The position numbers and the translations under genes were made by a program. Below, piece by piece: positions 18,354 to 26,512 of a DNA stretch of 64,000 nt (position 1 is the stretch's first letter; each line of letters opens with the position of its first letter). Under the pieces are notes generated by a model. The model did no database searches, was not told the DNA's origin, and saw only the letters and a list, made by a program, of their open reading frames with translations. Origin of the DNA: Lachnospiraceae bacterium (GTDB lineage: Bacteria; Bacillota; Clostridia; Lachnospirales; Lachnospiraceae); the NCBI GenBank assembly GCA_030526405.1, contig JAUNCZ010000001.1, positions 62,001 through 126,000 on the forward strand, in the 5' to 3' direction.

Positions 18354-18571
18354 TGTCAAAATCTGATGTAATTGAGGTTGAAGGAACCGTACTGGAGAAG
18401 CTTCCAAACGCAATGTTCAAAGTAGAGCTGGAGAACAAACACGTTGTTCTTGCACATATCAGCGGAAAACTTCGTATGAACTTTATCCGTATTCTTCCAG
18501 GAGATAAAGTAACCATCGAGTTATCTCCATATGATCTTGATAAGGGACGTATTATCTGGAGAGATAAATAA
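18353..18571 (+). CDS. infA: Translation initiation factor IF-1
   Basis: 72 residues, the exact usual length, with one S1/OB domain ([20 protein letters not shown] and [18 protein letters not shown]). IF-1 occupies the A site during initiation. It is coupled to the KOW gene by a one-base overlap. A strong terminator follows; the alpha operon that usually comes next is absent. Confidence 0.98.
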   Translation: MSKSDVIEVEGTVLEKLPNAMFKVELENKHVVLAHISGKLRMNFIRILPGDKVTIELSPYDLDKGRIIWRDK

Positions 18572-18584
18572 TCTTTGTTGCCAT

Positions 18585-18622
18585 AGCGGATGAGAAATGA
18601 GAATTTCGCATCCGCTTTTTTC
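18585..18622 (+). terminator. Terminator after infA
   Basis: AGCGGATG pairs with CATCCGCT around an inner stem GAAAT/ATTTC, then TTTTTTCT. It ends the S10-spc-adk-map-infA transcription unit. Confidence 0.9.
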
Positions 18623-18682
18623 TATATAGCACTTTAGCAAAGAAATTCAGTAAAGAAATCTATTACAAAAGGAGAAAAGAAG

Positions 18683-19483
18683 ATGAACCTACAGGTGGAT
18701 TTTGATGCAGTAACGGACCTGGTGCTGCAGACAAGGAAATTCTTTTCGGATGAGGATAAACGCGGGGATGTCACAGTGAAGGGAAGAGCCGATTTTGTGA
18801 CCCAGGTGGATTTTGCGGTGCAATGCTTTCTACAGAAAGAGCTGGAAAAGCTGTATCCGGAGATCCAGTTTTTAGGAGAAGAGGGGGGAAAGGAAGCCAG
18901 GGACTCTCAGAAGCCCATGTGGATCCTGGATCCTGTGGACGGTACCACCAATCTGATCCGGGACCTGCAGATGAGTGTGGTTTCTCTTGCCCTGTGGGAC
19001 GGTGAGGATCTGGTCTTTGGCTGCATTTATCATCCATACAGAGAGGAGCTCTGCACCGCGGTGAGAAGCCAGGGAACAAGGCTGAACGGCAGACCGGTTT
19101 CCGTCAGTACAGCGGAAACAGCGGCGGAAAGTCTCTTCTGTGTGGGTACCAGCCCCTATGAGAAGGCAGAGTATGCAGACACTGCCTTTGCCCAGATGAA
19201 GCAGGTGTTTCTGGCGGGACTGGATATCCGAAGAACTGCCTCTGCTGCCATGGACCACATGTATGTGGCAGTGGGAAGGATCGACGGTTACTTTGAGCAT
19301 TATCTGAAGCCCTGGGACTGTGCGGCAGGCATTATCCTGGTGGAGGAGGCCGGCGGAAGGGTTACTGACTTCAGAGGAAAAAAGGTAAATGTGCTGGACT
19401 GCCCGGATGTGGTGGTCAGCAACGGAAAAATACACAATGAATTTTTAAAATTATTAGACGTGGAGGGAAAAAGAGATGAATAA
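18683..19483 (+). CDS. Inositol monophosphatase family protein
   Basis: 266 residues. Metal- and phosphate-binding motifs are intact: LGEEGG near residue 63, [16 protein letters not shown] near 80-95, and [20 protein letters not shown] near 212-231. These define the lithium-sensitive phosphatase fold shared by SuhB and CysQ. Substrate could be inositol phosphate or 3'-phosphoadenosine 5'-phosphate; overlap with the serine acetyltransferase gene (8 bases) makes a sulfur/cysteine link attractive but unproved. It starts at ATG 18683 behind AAAGGAGAAAAGAAG. Confidence 0.9.
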   Translation: MNLQVDFDAVTDLVLQTRKFFSDEDKRGDVTVKGRADFVTQVDFAVQCFLQKELEKLYPEIQFLGEEGGKEARDSQKPMWILDPVDGTTNLIRDLQMSVVSLALWDGEDLVFGCIYHPYREELCTAVRSQGTRLNGRPVSVSTAETAAESLFCVGTSPYEKAEYADTAFAQMKQVFLAGLDIRRTASAAMDHMYVAVGRIDGYFEHYLKPWDCAAGIILVEEAGGRVTDFRGKKVNVLDCPDVVVSNGKIHNEFLKLLDVEGKRDE

Positions 19484-20381
19484 TCAGAGCGAGAGCCTCA
19501 TCAGCAGCATTATTGAAAGCTATGAGAAACACGATCTTACCTGCAAGCTGGACGCGGATACACTGTTGAACAAGGAGACTCTGATCAGTGTGCTGGATAA
19601 GATAAGAGAGATCCTGTTTCCGGGATTTTTTGACAAGAACAGAGTCCGTTCCGAATACGTAACCTTCCTTGTGGGAGAAAAAATTGAGTACGTTCAGTAT
19701 CATCTGAAAAAACAGGTGGCAAAAGCCCTGGGAAATCAGGACAAATGTGCAGGCTGCCCAAGAGCCCAGGCAATGGAGATCGCAGAGCAGCTGGTAAATA
19801 CATTTCTGGAGAAGATTCCGGCGATCCGCGAAGATCTGTATACAGATGTGCAGGCCTTCTACGAGGGGGATCCTGCTGCCTACAGCACCGATGAGGTTAT
19901 CTTCTGCTATCCGGGTATGTATGCCATCACCACCTACCGCATTGCCCATGAGCTGTATAAGCTGAATATTCCAATGATTCCGAGAATCATGTCAGAGCAT
20001 GCCCACAGCCTTACAGGAATCGATATTCATCCGGGAGCCACCATCGGCAAATATTTCTTTATCGACCACGGTACAGGTATCGTTATCGGTGAGACCACAG
20101 AGATCGGTGAGCATGTGAAGATTTACCAGGGCGTGACCTTAGGTGCCCTTTCAACAAAGAAGGGACAGCTGCTGAAGGGCAATAAACGTCATCCAACTCT
20201 TGGTAATTATGTAACGATCTATGCCAATACCACCGTTCTGGGAGGAGATACCGTGATCGGTGATAACACCACCATCGGAGGAAATGCCTTCATTGTGAAC
20301 TCTGTGGAGGAGGGTATGAAGGTTAGTATAAAAACTCCGGAGCTTCAGTTTGTCAGTGGTGCAAATGTCACAAAGAAGTAA
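19476..20381 (+). CDS. epsC: Serine O-acetyltransferase, EpsC type
   Basis: 301 residues. It makes O-acetylserine from serine and acetyl-CoA, the first step of cysteine synthesis. The N-terminal helical half (1-165) has a CAGCPRAQA motif typical of the EpsC branch; the C-terminal half is a left-handed beta helix of hexapeptide repeats, with the catalytic segment [17 protein letters not shown] and the glycine-rich [11 protein letters not shown]. It overlaps the preceding phosphatase by eight bases, so the two are co-translated. No cysK is nearby. Confidence 0.93.
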   Translation: MNNQSESLISSIIESYEKHDLTCKLDADTLLNKETLISVLDKIREILFPGFFDKNRVRSEYVTFLVGEKIEYVQYHLKKQVAKALGNQDKCAGCPRAQAMEIAEQLVNTFLEKIPAIREDLYTDVQAFYEGDPAAYSTDEVIFCYPGMYAITTYRIAHELYKLNIPMIPRIMSEHAHSLTGIDIHPGATIGKYFFIDHGTGIVIGETTEIGEHVKIYQGVTLGALSTKKGQLLKGNKRHPTLGNYVTIYANTTVLGGDTVIGDNTTIGGNAFIVNSVEEGMKVSIKTPELQFVSGANVTKK

Positions 20382-20421
20382 TTGGATATTAGTATAATTG
20401 CTAAAAAAACATATGTGATTC

Positions 20422-20450
20422 TTGAAAAACATTATAATTTTTAGTATAAT
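20422..20450 (+). promoter_or_regulatory. Promoter of the ABC transporter operon
   Basis: TTGAAA (20422-20427), 17 bases, TATAAT (20445-20450). Transcription from about 20457 would give a leader of roughly 460 nucleotides before the first ABC gene. Confidence 0.75.
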
Positions 20451-20915
20451 CTGCTATGTAGGCTATTGTGCATTTTTGCTATTATACATGTGTACTTATT
20501 AGTAAAATTGTGTATGTCATAAGCCCGGCTGGTTCAGTTTTCTGTGGGAGGAAAACGTTATTGGGTGAAGGACAGACACGTAAAGGGATGGTAAAGCAAA
20601 GGTGCATGCACTGCTCCCTGTGAGACTGATGTACGGAGAAAGAGGACACCGCAGCATCCTGTTATTCCAGTGACAGAAGAGGAACAGACCGGGCAGTGAT
20701 GGCAGTAGCAGATGAAAAATCCTTCAGATATAAGAGATATATCTGAAGGTGTCCGGACCGTGATCTGAAATTCAGATAACCGTCTGGATCCGCATCCTTC
20801 GGATGCAAGGCAACCAGGCAGTACCGCATTGGGAAAGCGGTATTGTGAAAACGAGGTTTTTGTTCTGGCTTCAGGGTCGGAGCAGGCACTTCTTTTAGGA
20901 AAAGGTGAGATGTCA
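20451..20915 (+). promoter_or_regulatory. Long structured leader of the ABC transporter genes
   Basis: This stretch has no protein gene of usual size. A possible 20-residue leader peptide runs from TTG 20561 to 20623 behind GGGAGG. From 20721 four hairpins follow in 122 bases: CCTTCAGATATA with its perfect complement (20721-20749); TCCGGAC/GTCTGGA enclosing ATCTGAA/TTCAGAT (20752-20788); GCATCC/GGATGC (20792-20806); and TACCGC/GCGGTA (20822-20842). The arms of the first two hairpins share TTCAGAT-like sequence, so alternative pairing is possible. I do not recognise a known riboswitch class. The layout suggests a regulatory RNA that controls the downstream ABC genes. Confidence 0.5.
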
Positions 20916-22421
20916 ATGAGTGAATATGTAGTTGAATTACGGGATTGTACTAAGATCTTCCCGGGCGTAAAAGCTCTCGACAAGATGCAGCTTGCTGTAA
21001 AGCCAGGTGAGATCCTGGGTCTGATCGGTGAGAACGGAGCAGGTAAATCTACTCTGATCAAGGTTCTGACCGGTGTGCATCAGGCAGACAGCGGAGCCAT
21101 CTATGTAAATGGTGAGCAGAAGCATTTTAAAAACCCTAACGATTCTGCAGCAGCAGGAATCGCCTGTGTATATCAGGAGCTGAACATTGAGAAGCTGCTG
21201 AGCATCACAGACAACATTTTTATCAACAAATGGATCAAAGGACCTGGCGGACTCCTTGATTACAAGGCAATGCACAAAAAGGCAAAAGAGGTTATGGCCT
21301 CTCTTGGACAGGACGTGGATCCAACAAAACCTGCAGGAACATTCGGTATGGGTGTTCAGCAGATGATCGAGATCGCAAAAGCGGTTCTCATCGACGCAAA
21401 GATGATTATTATGGACGAGCCTACCTCTTCCCTTGGAGAGAAAGAGGTTGAGCAGCTGATGCAGACCTGTCGTAAGCTGCGTGACCAGGGCGTAGGTATC
21501 GTCTTTGTATCTCATAAACTGGAGGAGCTGTTTACACTGTGTGACCGTGTAACAGTAATCCGTGACGGTCAGTATATCGATACAAGAGATATCGCTGACT
21601 GGACAAATGATTCCCTGATCGCTGCCATGGTAGGACGTACCCTGGATAACCTGTTCCCGAAGGAGTTCGGAGTAAAAGGCGAGGTTATGCTGGAGGCGAA
21701 AAACCTGGTAGAGGGTGGCGTTCTGGATGATGTAAGCTTTAAGGCTTACGGCGGCCAGGTTCTCGGCTTTGCGGGACTGGTTGGTGCAGGACGTACAGAG
21801 ACCATGCGTGCTGTTTTCGGTGCTGATCCTATCGATTCCGGAAAGATTTTCGTCAAAGGAAAAGAGGTTGTGATCAAAAATCCGGGACAGGCAATCAAGA
21901 ATGGTATTGCTTTCCTGACTGAGGATAGAAAAGGACAGGGTCTTGTTCTGGCTGAGTCTGTAAAGAACAATCTGATCCTTGCAAACCTGAAGGGCTTCAC
22001 TTCAGGACTGTTCCTTGACAATAAGAAGATCATGAAGGCTGCTGATGAGAACATTGGTGCTCTTCGTATCAAAACTCCAACTGCTGACGAGCGTGTTGGA
22101 CAGCTCTCCGGCGGTAACCAGCAGAAGGTAGTTATCGGAAAATGGGTTAACACAAACTGTGATATCTTTATTTTCGATGAGCCAACCCGTGGTATCGACG
22201 TAGGTGCGAAGATCGAGGTTTACAATGTAATGAACCGTCTCGTTAAAGCCGGCAAATGTGTAATCATGGTATCCTCCGAGCTTCCGGAGATCCTTGGAAT
22301 GTCTGACCGTGTATATGTAATGCGCGGTGGAAAGATCATGGCCGAAGTAGAGCGCGACAGCAAATATTTCAATCAGGAGAGCCTCATGAAGGCAGCTTGG
22401 GGAGGAAACTTAAATGAATAA
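20916..22421 (+). CDS. Sugar ABC transporter ATPase, duplicated domains
   Basis: 501 residues from ATG 20916, placed six bases after AAAGGTGAG; ATG 20910 is an alternative. It is a RbsA/MglA/XylG-type protein with two ATPase halves in one chain. The first half has a normal Walker A (GENGAGKSTL) and a divergent signature (FGMGVQQMIEIAK); the second has a degenerate Walker A (GLVGAGRTET) and a clear signature (LSGGNQQKVVIGK), then DEPTRGIDVGAK. This asymmetry is normal for the family. It overlaps the permease gene by eight bases. The sugar cannot be read from sequence. No binding-protein gene is adjacent. Confidence 0.93.
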   Translation: MSEYVVELRDCTKIFPGVKALDKMQLAVKPGEILGLIGENGAGKSTLIKVLTGVHQADSGAIYVNGEQKHFKNPNDSAAAGIACVYQELNIEKLLSITDNIFINKWIKGPGGLLDYKAMHKKAKEVMASLGQDVDPTKPAGTFGMGVQQMIEIAKAVLIDAKMIIMDEPTSSLGEKEVEQLMQTCRKLRDQGVGIVFVSHKLEELFTLCDRVTVIRDGQYIDTRDIADWTNDSLIAAMVGRTLDNLFPKEFGVKGEVMLEAKNLVEGGVLDDVSFKAYGGQVLGFAGLVGAGRTETMRAVFGADPIDSGKIFVKGKEVVIKNPGQAIKNGIAFLTEDRKGQGLVLAESVKNNLILANLKGFTSGLFLDNKKIMKAADENIGALRIKTPTADERVGQLSGGNQQKVVIGKWVNTNCDIFIFDEPTRGIDVGAKIEVYNVMNRLVKAGKCVIMVSSELPEILGMSDRVYVMRGGKIMAEVERDSKYFNQESLMKAAWGGNLNE

Positions 22422-23403
22422 GAAATCTAATGGAATTATGGCGTATCTGGGTACAATCGGTGCCCTTCTGATCCTTTGTGTGCTGTGGACAATCCTCAGC
22501 AAAAACTTCCTGACATACAGCAACCTTATGTCAGTTCTGAAACAGACATCCTTTAACGCACTTCTGTCAACCGGTATGCTGTTCTGTCTGATCACAGCAG
22601 GTATCGAGCTTTCAGTAGGTGCTAACGCTACATTCAGTGCCTGCGTAATGGGTATGCTGGTAACAAGAGGCGTTACAAATCCTGTTCTTCTGATCGTGAT
22701 CGCCCTGATCATGGGTACTCTAATCGGTCTGATCAACGGAACTCTGCTTACAAGACTTCACCTGCCTCATCCATTCGTATCCACACTGGGTATGAAAAAC
22801 TTCCTGTGGGGTGCTGCTCTTCTGGTAACAGGATCTCAGATGATCAGCTTTAATGCAGCTCCTGGTGTTATGTGGCTTGGATCTGCAACAATCGGTGGAT
22901 TCCCTGTATCCTTCATCGTAGTTGTAGTAATCTACATCCTTCTGCACATTCTTCTGACCAAGACAGCTCTTGGACGTTCTATCTACTGTGCAGGTGGAAA
23001 CATGGAGGCAACAAGACTTTCCGGTATCAACTCTGCTAACGTTCTGACATTCTGCTACGCTCTGTCCGGATTCATGGCAGCTCTGGCTGGTATCGTTTCT
23101 GTTGGACGTTCCGGTATCTGTAACGGTACAAACGCTATCCAGCCATACGATACAGACGCTATCGCAGCCTGCGTTATCGGTGGTGCATCCTTCATGGGTG
23201 GAAAAGGAACAATGTTCGGAACCATGCTTGGTGCTCTGATCATCTCTGTTCTTCGTAACGGATTCTCTCTGCTGGCAATCGATTCTGCAGTACAGAACAT
23301 GGTACTGGGTCTCGTAATCATCGGAGCCGTTCTTCTCGACGTAACACGTGAGAACATGGCAGCTAAAGCTCGCCGTAAAGCAGCTGCAGCTCAGGCTAAA
23401 TAA
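22414..23403 (+). CDS. Sugar ABC transporter permease
   Basis: 329 residues, about nine membrane segments, of the BPD_transp_2 family (RbsC/XylH/MglC). The typical stretch ITAGIELSVGANATFSA, the central IYCAGGNMEATRLSGIN loop that meets the ATPase, and VIGGASFMGGKGTMFGTMLG are present. Two copies would form the pore with the ATPase encoded just upstream. A terminator follows 60 bases after the stop, so the operon contains only ATPase and permease. Confidence 0.93.
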   Translation: MNKKSNGIMAYLGTIGALLILCVLWTILSKNFLTYSNLMSVLKQTSFNALLSTGMLFCLITAGIELSVGANATFSACVMGMLVTRGVTNPVLLIVIALIMGTLIGLINGTLLTRLHLPHPFVSTLGMKNFLWGAALLVTGSQMISFNAAPGVMWLGSATIGGFPVSFIVVVVIYILLHILLTKTALGRSIYCAGGNMEATRLSGINSANVLTFCYALSGFMAALAGIVSVGRSGICNGTNAIQPYDTDAIAACVIGGASFMGGKGTMFGTMLGALIISVLRNGFSLLAIDSAVQNMVLGLVIIGAVLLDVTRENMAAKARRKAAAAQAK

Positions 23404-23463
23404 AGAACTGCTGTAAGCAGCGAAGCGGATGAAAACGGTCTGCTTTCCTTACTGAAATTTTCA

Positions 23464-23502
23464 GGGGGTTGTCGCAACAACTGTTGCGACAGCCCCCTTT
23501 TG
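23464..23502 (+). terminator. Terminator of the ABC operon
   Basis: GGGGGTTGTCGCAAC (23464-23478) pairs with GTTGCGACAGCCCCC (23483-23497), one G-T wobble, loop AACT, then TTTTG. Its core repeats that of the terminator at 2983. Confidence 0.9.
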
Positions 23503-23559
23503 TGTTGCCTGCCAGGCTCTGTAATGGTATGATGAGGGGAAGTAAAGGAGAAGTATCGG

Positions 23560-24921
23560 ATGGAGGAAATAAAAGAGAAAATCAGAAAAAAATTCAGGGA
23601 AATGTCCATTATGAAAAAGATATTTCTGGGCTATCTCAGCACCATTGTACTGGGAACAATCCTTCTTCTTCTGCCTGTTTCCAGCAGGGCAGGAAGAGTT
23701 CCCTTCAGTGATGCCCTGTTTACATCCACCTCAGCAGCCTGTGTTACGGGACTGATCCGGTTTGATACCTGGTCCACCTGGACACTGTTCGGACAGATGG
23801 TGCTTTTGCTTCTGATCCAGGTGGGAGGCGTGGGATTTATGACCATTGCCATTATGATCATGACCATGACGGGAAAGAAGATCGGTCTGAATTCAAGAGT
23901 AATGATGCAGAATGCCATCTCCGCTCCCCAGCTGGGAGGAATCACTGGTGTGGTGCGCTTTATCCTGAAGGGAACTGCCATTGTGGAGGGGGCAGGCGCT
24001 GTTCTGCTGGCCATTTTCTATGTGCCCAGACTGGGGCCGGCCCAGGGAATCTGGTATTCCCTGTTTCATTCCGTTTCGGCTTTCTGCAATGCGGGCTTTG
24101 ATCTGATGGGACAGATGGAGCCGGGCTCCTCTATGATCACGGTGGCGGGAAACTGGTATGTGAACCTTGTGCTGATGCTGTTGATCATCATAGGTGGAAT
24201 CGGTTTTTTTGTATGGAGAGATCTGATCGAGCAGAAATTCAGGTTTAAGGGCCTTCGCCTTCAGTCAAAAATAGCCCTGGCCATGTCAGCATTTCTCCTG
24301 ATCAGTGGTGCAGTGACCATCTTTCTTCTGGAACTGGGAGGAGAGGTCTTTGCTTCCATGGGTCCGGGGGAGCGGATTCTGGTGAGTCTGTTTCAGTCTG
24401 TAACCTGCAGAACCGCCGGCTTTAATACCGTTGATTATTCGGCGCTGACCTCAGCCACCCATATGGCCATGATCGGACTGATGCTGATCGGCGGATCACC
24501 GGGATCCACCGCAGGAGGTATGAAGACCACCACCGCAGCAGTGCAGCTGCTCACTGTGGTGGCTGTGTTCAAGGGACGGAAAGAGGTGGATGTGTTCCAT
24601 CGCTCCATTGAGGACAGCATTGTGAGAACTGCTGGCTGTGTCACCACCATGTATCTGTTTCTGGCTCTGGTAAGTGCCTATGTCATTTCTGCGGTGGAGG
24701 GTCTTCCCATTGTCACGGCCCTGTTCGAGACTGCCTCGGCTGTGGCCACTGTTGGTGTCACCATGGGCATCACCTCCGGTGTGGGAATGCTCAGCAAATG
24801 CATCCTGATGGCACTGATGATCTTTGGCAGAGCCGGCTCACTTACCATTTTGTGTGTGTTTGCCTCCAGTACCAGAAAACCCCAGCCGAAATATCCGGCG
24901 GAGAAGGTACAGGTGGGATAG
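23560..24921 (+). CDS. ktrB: Potassium uptake protein, KtrB/TrkH family
   Basis: 453 residues, four M1-P-M2 repeats. Selectivity-loop motifs are visible in order: TSAACVTGL (about 52), SVSAFCNAGFD (about 168), SVTCRTAGFNT (about 281) and ASAVATVGVT (about 392), each with the conserved glycine. The length and paired KtrA gene identify a Ktr-type, sodium- or proton-linked K+ channel/transporter in the plasma membrane. Start ATG 23560 follows AAAGGAGAAGTATCGG. A 23-base gap leads to ktrA. Confidence 0.93.
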   Translation: MEEIKEKIRKKFREMSIMKKIFLGYLSTIVLGTILLLLPVSSRAGRVPFSDALFTSTSAACVTGLIRFDTWSTWTLFGQMVLLLLIQVGGVGFMTIAIMIMTMTGKKIGLNSRVMMQNAISAPQLGGITGVVRFILKGTAIVEGAGAVLLAIFYVPRLGPAQGIWYSLFHSVSAFCNAGFDLMGQMEPGSSMITVAGNWYVNLVLMLLIIIGGIGFFVWRDLIEQKFRFKGLRLQSKIALAMSAFLLISGAVTIFLLELGGEVFASMGPGERILVSLFQSVTCRTAGFNTVDYSALTSATHMAMIGLMLIGGSPGSTAGGMKTTTAAVQLLTVVAVFKGRKEVDVFHRSIEDSIVRTAGCVTTMYLFLALVSAYVISAVEGLPIVTALFETASAVATVGVTMGITSGVGMLSKCILMALMIFGRAGSLTILCVFASSTRKPQPKYPAEKVQVG

Positions 24922-24944
24922 AGGAAGGATAAAGGAGAACGAAT

Positions 24945-25592
24945 ATGAAATCTGTTTTAGTAGTGGGACTTGGACGCTTTGGCAGGCATCTTGCAAGAAA
25001 GATGCAGGATGACGGTCACAGCGTGCTGGCTGTGGAGATCTCTGAGGAAAGGGCTGATGCAGCTGTAAACATGCTGCAGAACATTGAGATCATGGATTGC
25101 CGTGAGGAGGAGGTGCTCCGTTCTCTGGGAGTGGAGAATTTTGACCTCTGTGTGGTGGCTGTGGGGGATGATTTTCAGACCACCCTGGAGATTGTGGTGC
25201 TGCTGAAGGATCTGGGAGCCAGATATATTGTGGCCAGAGCCACAAGGGATGTACACAGAAAGCTGCTGTTGAGAAACGGTGCGGATTTTGTGGTGTATGC
25301 AGAGAAGGATATGGCGGAGCGCCTGGCTGTGAAGTTTGGCATGGATGATATCTTTGACTATATCCAGCTCAGCGATGAGGTGGGAGTCTATGAGATTCGT
25401 ACTCCGAAGGAGTGGATCGGAAAGACAGTGGCCCAGCTGAATGTCCGGGCTGCCTATCAGGTGAATATTCTGGGAAGCAAGAGCAATGATATCCTGATTC
25501 CCATGATCGAGCCGGACTATGTGTTTAATTCCGAGGACAGCCTGTATGTGATGGGAGATAAGAAGCACATCAGAAAACTTGTCCATAACTGA
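24945..25592 (+). CDS. ktrA: Potassium uptake regulator KtrA
   Basis: 215 residues. The N-terminal RCK domain has the nucleotide-binding GLGRFGRHLA motif (residues 8-17) and an acidic end of the second strand (LAVEISEE). The C-terminal RCK_C domain covers about 140-215; this domain binds c-di-AMP in Firmicutes relatives. The protein forms an octameric ring on KtrB and gates it with ATP/ADP. No c-di-AMP riboswitch is visible upstream of ktrB. Confidence 0.93.
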   Translation: MKSVLVVGLGRFGRHLARKMQDDGHSVLAVEISEERADAAVNMLQNIEIMDCREEEVLRSLGVENFDLCVVAVGDDFQTTLEIVVLLKDLGARYIVARATRDVHRKLLLRNGADFVVYAEKDMAERLAVKFGMDDIFDYIQLSDEVGVYEIRTPKEWIGKTVAQLNVRAAYQVNILGSKSNDILIPMIEPDYVFNSEDSLYVMGDKKHIRKLVHN

Positions 25593-25625
25593 GTATCTGG
25601 CTTTACAGGCGAAAAATGCAGAAAA

Positions 25626-25660
25626 AAAGCGGTGACTTCAATCAGTCATCGCTTTCTTTT
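25626..25660. terminator. Terminator between ktrA and a convergent small gene
   Basis: AAAGCGGTGACT (25626-25637) pairs with AGTCATCGCTTT (25644-25655), one G-T wobble, flanked by A residues upstream and T residues downstream, so it can serve both strands. It overlaps the stop codon of the minus-strand gene. Confidence 0.85.
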
Positions 25661-25911
25661 TTTGCTGTTTTTCCTGTTGCATGGGTGGGATTCTCCTGTG
25701 TTTCCTCACTGGTTCCTTTGCCCCGGACTGTTTTTGCCACCAGAAGAACGGCATAGCAGAATACAGGTACCACAATGGTGGAGTAGATGGAGGCCATCAG
25801 CATGCCCCCTGCATTGGGATGGTCCAGAAGGGCAAATACCAGAGTAGAGCCATAAAGACCCAGCAGAAGGAGAACACCCAGAAGCGCCAGGATTCGTTTG
25901 CATTTGTTCAT
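25642..25911 (-). CDS. Small two-helix membrane protein, unknown
   Basis: 89 residues from ATG 25911 behind AAAAAGGAGCAGCT. Two hydrophobic segments (about 7-28 and 38-60) are joined by a short outer loop, with a charged hydrophilic C-terminal tail (KGTSEETQEN and on). I do not recognise the family. It converges with ktrA and is divergent from the gene at 26101. Its promoter region contains a palindrome. Confidence 0.7.
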   Translation of the reverse strand: MNKCKRILALLGVLLLLGLYGSTLVFALLDHPNAGGMLMASIYSTIVVPVFCYAVLLVAKTVRGKGTSEETQENPTHATGKTAKKESDD

Positions 25912-25937
25912 AGCTGCTCCTTTTTGTTGTTTTCTTC

Positions 25938-25966
25938 ATTATATCGGTTCCTGATATAAAAGTCAC
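25938..25966 (-). promoter_or_regulatory. Candidate promoter with palindrome in its spacer
   Basis: On the minus strand GTGACT (25961-25966), 17 bases, TATAAT (25938-25943). The spacer and -10 region contain the inverted repeat TTATATC-N7-GATATAA (25939-25959), placed where a repressor could block polymerase. Confidence 0.4.
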
Positions 25967-26100
25967 CCTGTTGGAAATAGTTCATAAAAATTTCACTAGG
26001 TAGAATGGCAGAAAAAGCGTAAAATAAGAGGGTGGAGCAGCATGGTTCCGGTACCCTTCCGGGGCTGCTGTAAAACAGAAAAATGAAAGGATAGAGAAAC

Positions 26101-26496
26101 ATGAATTGGTTAAAGTATAATCTTCAGAGATTGATGCAGGGAAGATACGGTGTGGATTCCCTGGGCAGGTTCTGTCTTGGAGCTTCTGTGCTTCTGCTGC
26201 TGTTATCGGGACTTCTTGTGCGGGTGCCGGTGCTGGGCAGTCTCACAAACACGGCAGGTCTGCTGCTGTTGTTCTACACCTATTTCCGGATGTTTTCCAG
26301 AAATATTCCCAAACGATATGAGGAGAACAGGAGATTTCAGAAAAAATACAATCTGTTTTCCCGGGCGGCAGGGGATAAGACCCACAGATATTACAGATGC
26401 TCCTGCTGCGGGCAGACCATTCGTGTGCCAAAGGGCAAGGGCAGGATTCAGATTACCTGTCCCAAATGCAGAAATTCCTTTGTGAAGAAGACATGA
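26101..26496 (+). CDS. Membrane-anchored zinc-ribbon protein
   Basis: 131 residues. Two hydrophobic segments lie at about 25-41 and 43-63, then a basic stretch, then a zinc ribbon: CSCC near residue 100 and CPKC near 121, in the pattern CxxC-x17-CxxC. The fold suggests a small metal-binding domain on the cytoplasmic face. Start ATG 26101 follows GAAAGGATAGAGAAAC. It is 16 bases from the DUF5685 gene and appears to open the FtsH gene cluster. Function unknown. Confidence 0.75.
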   Translation: MNWLKYNLQRLMQGRYGVDSLGRFCLGASVLLLLLSGLLVRVPVLGSLTNTAGLLLLFYTYFRMFSRNIPKRYEENRRFQKKYNLFSRAAGDKTHRYYRCSCCGQTIRVPKGKGRIQITCPKCRNSFVKKT

Positions 26497-26512
26497 TGGA
26501 AAGTGTGAGGAA

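Noticed and set aside
23503..23559. c-di-AMP (ydaO) riboswitch ahead of ktrB
   Set aside because: The gap is only 57 bases after a terminator and cannot hold the element.
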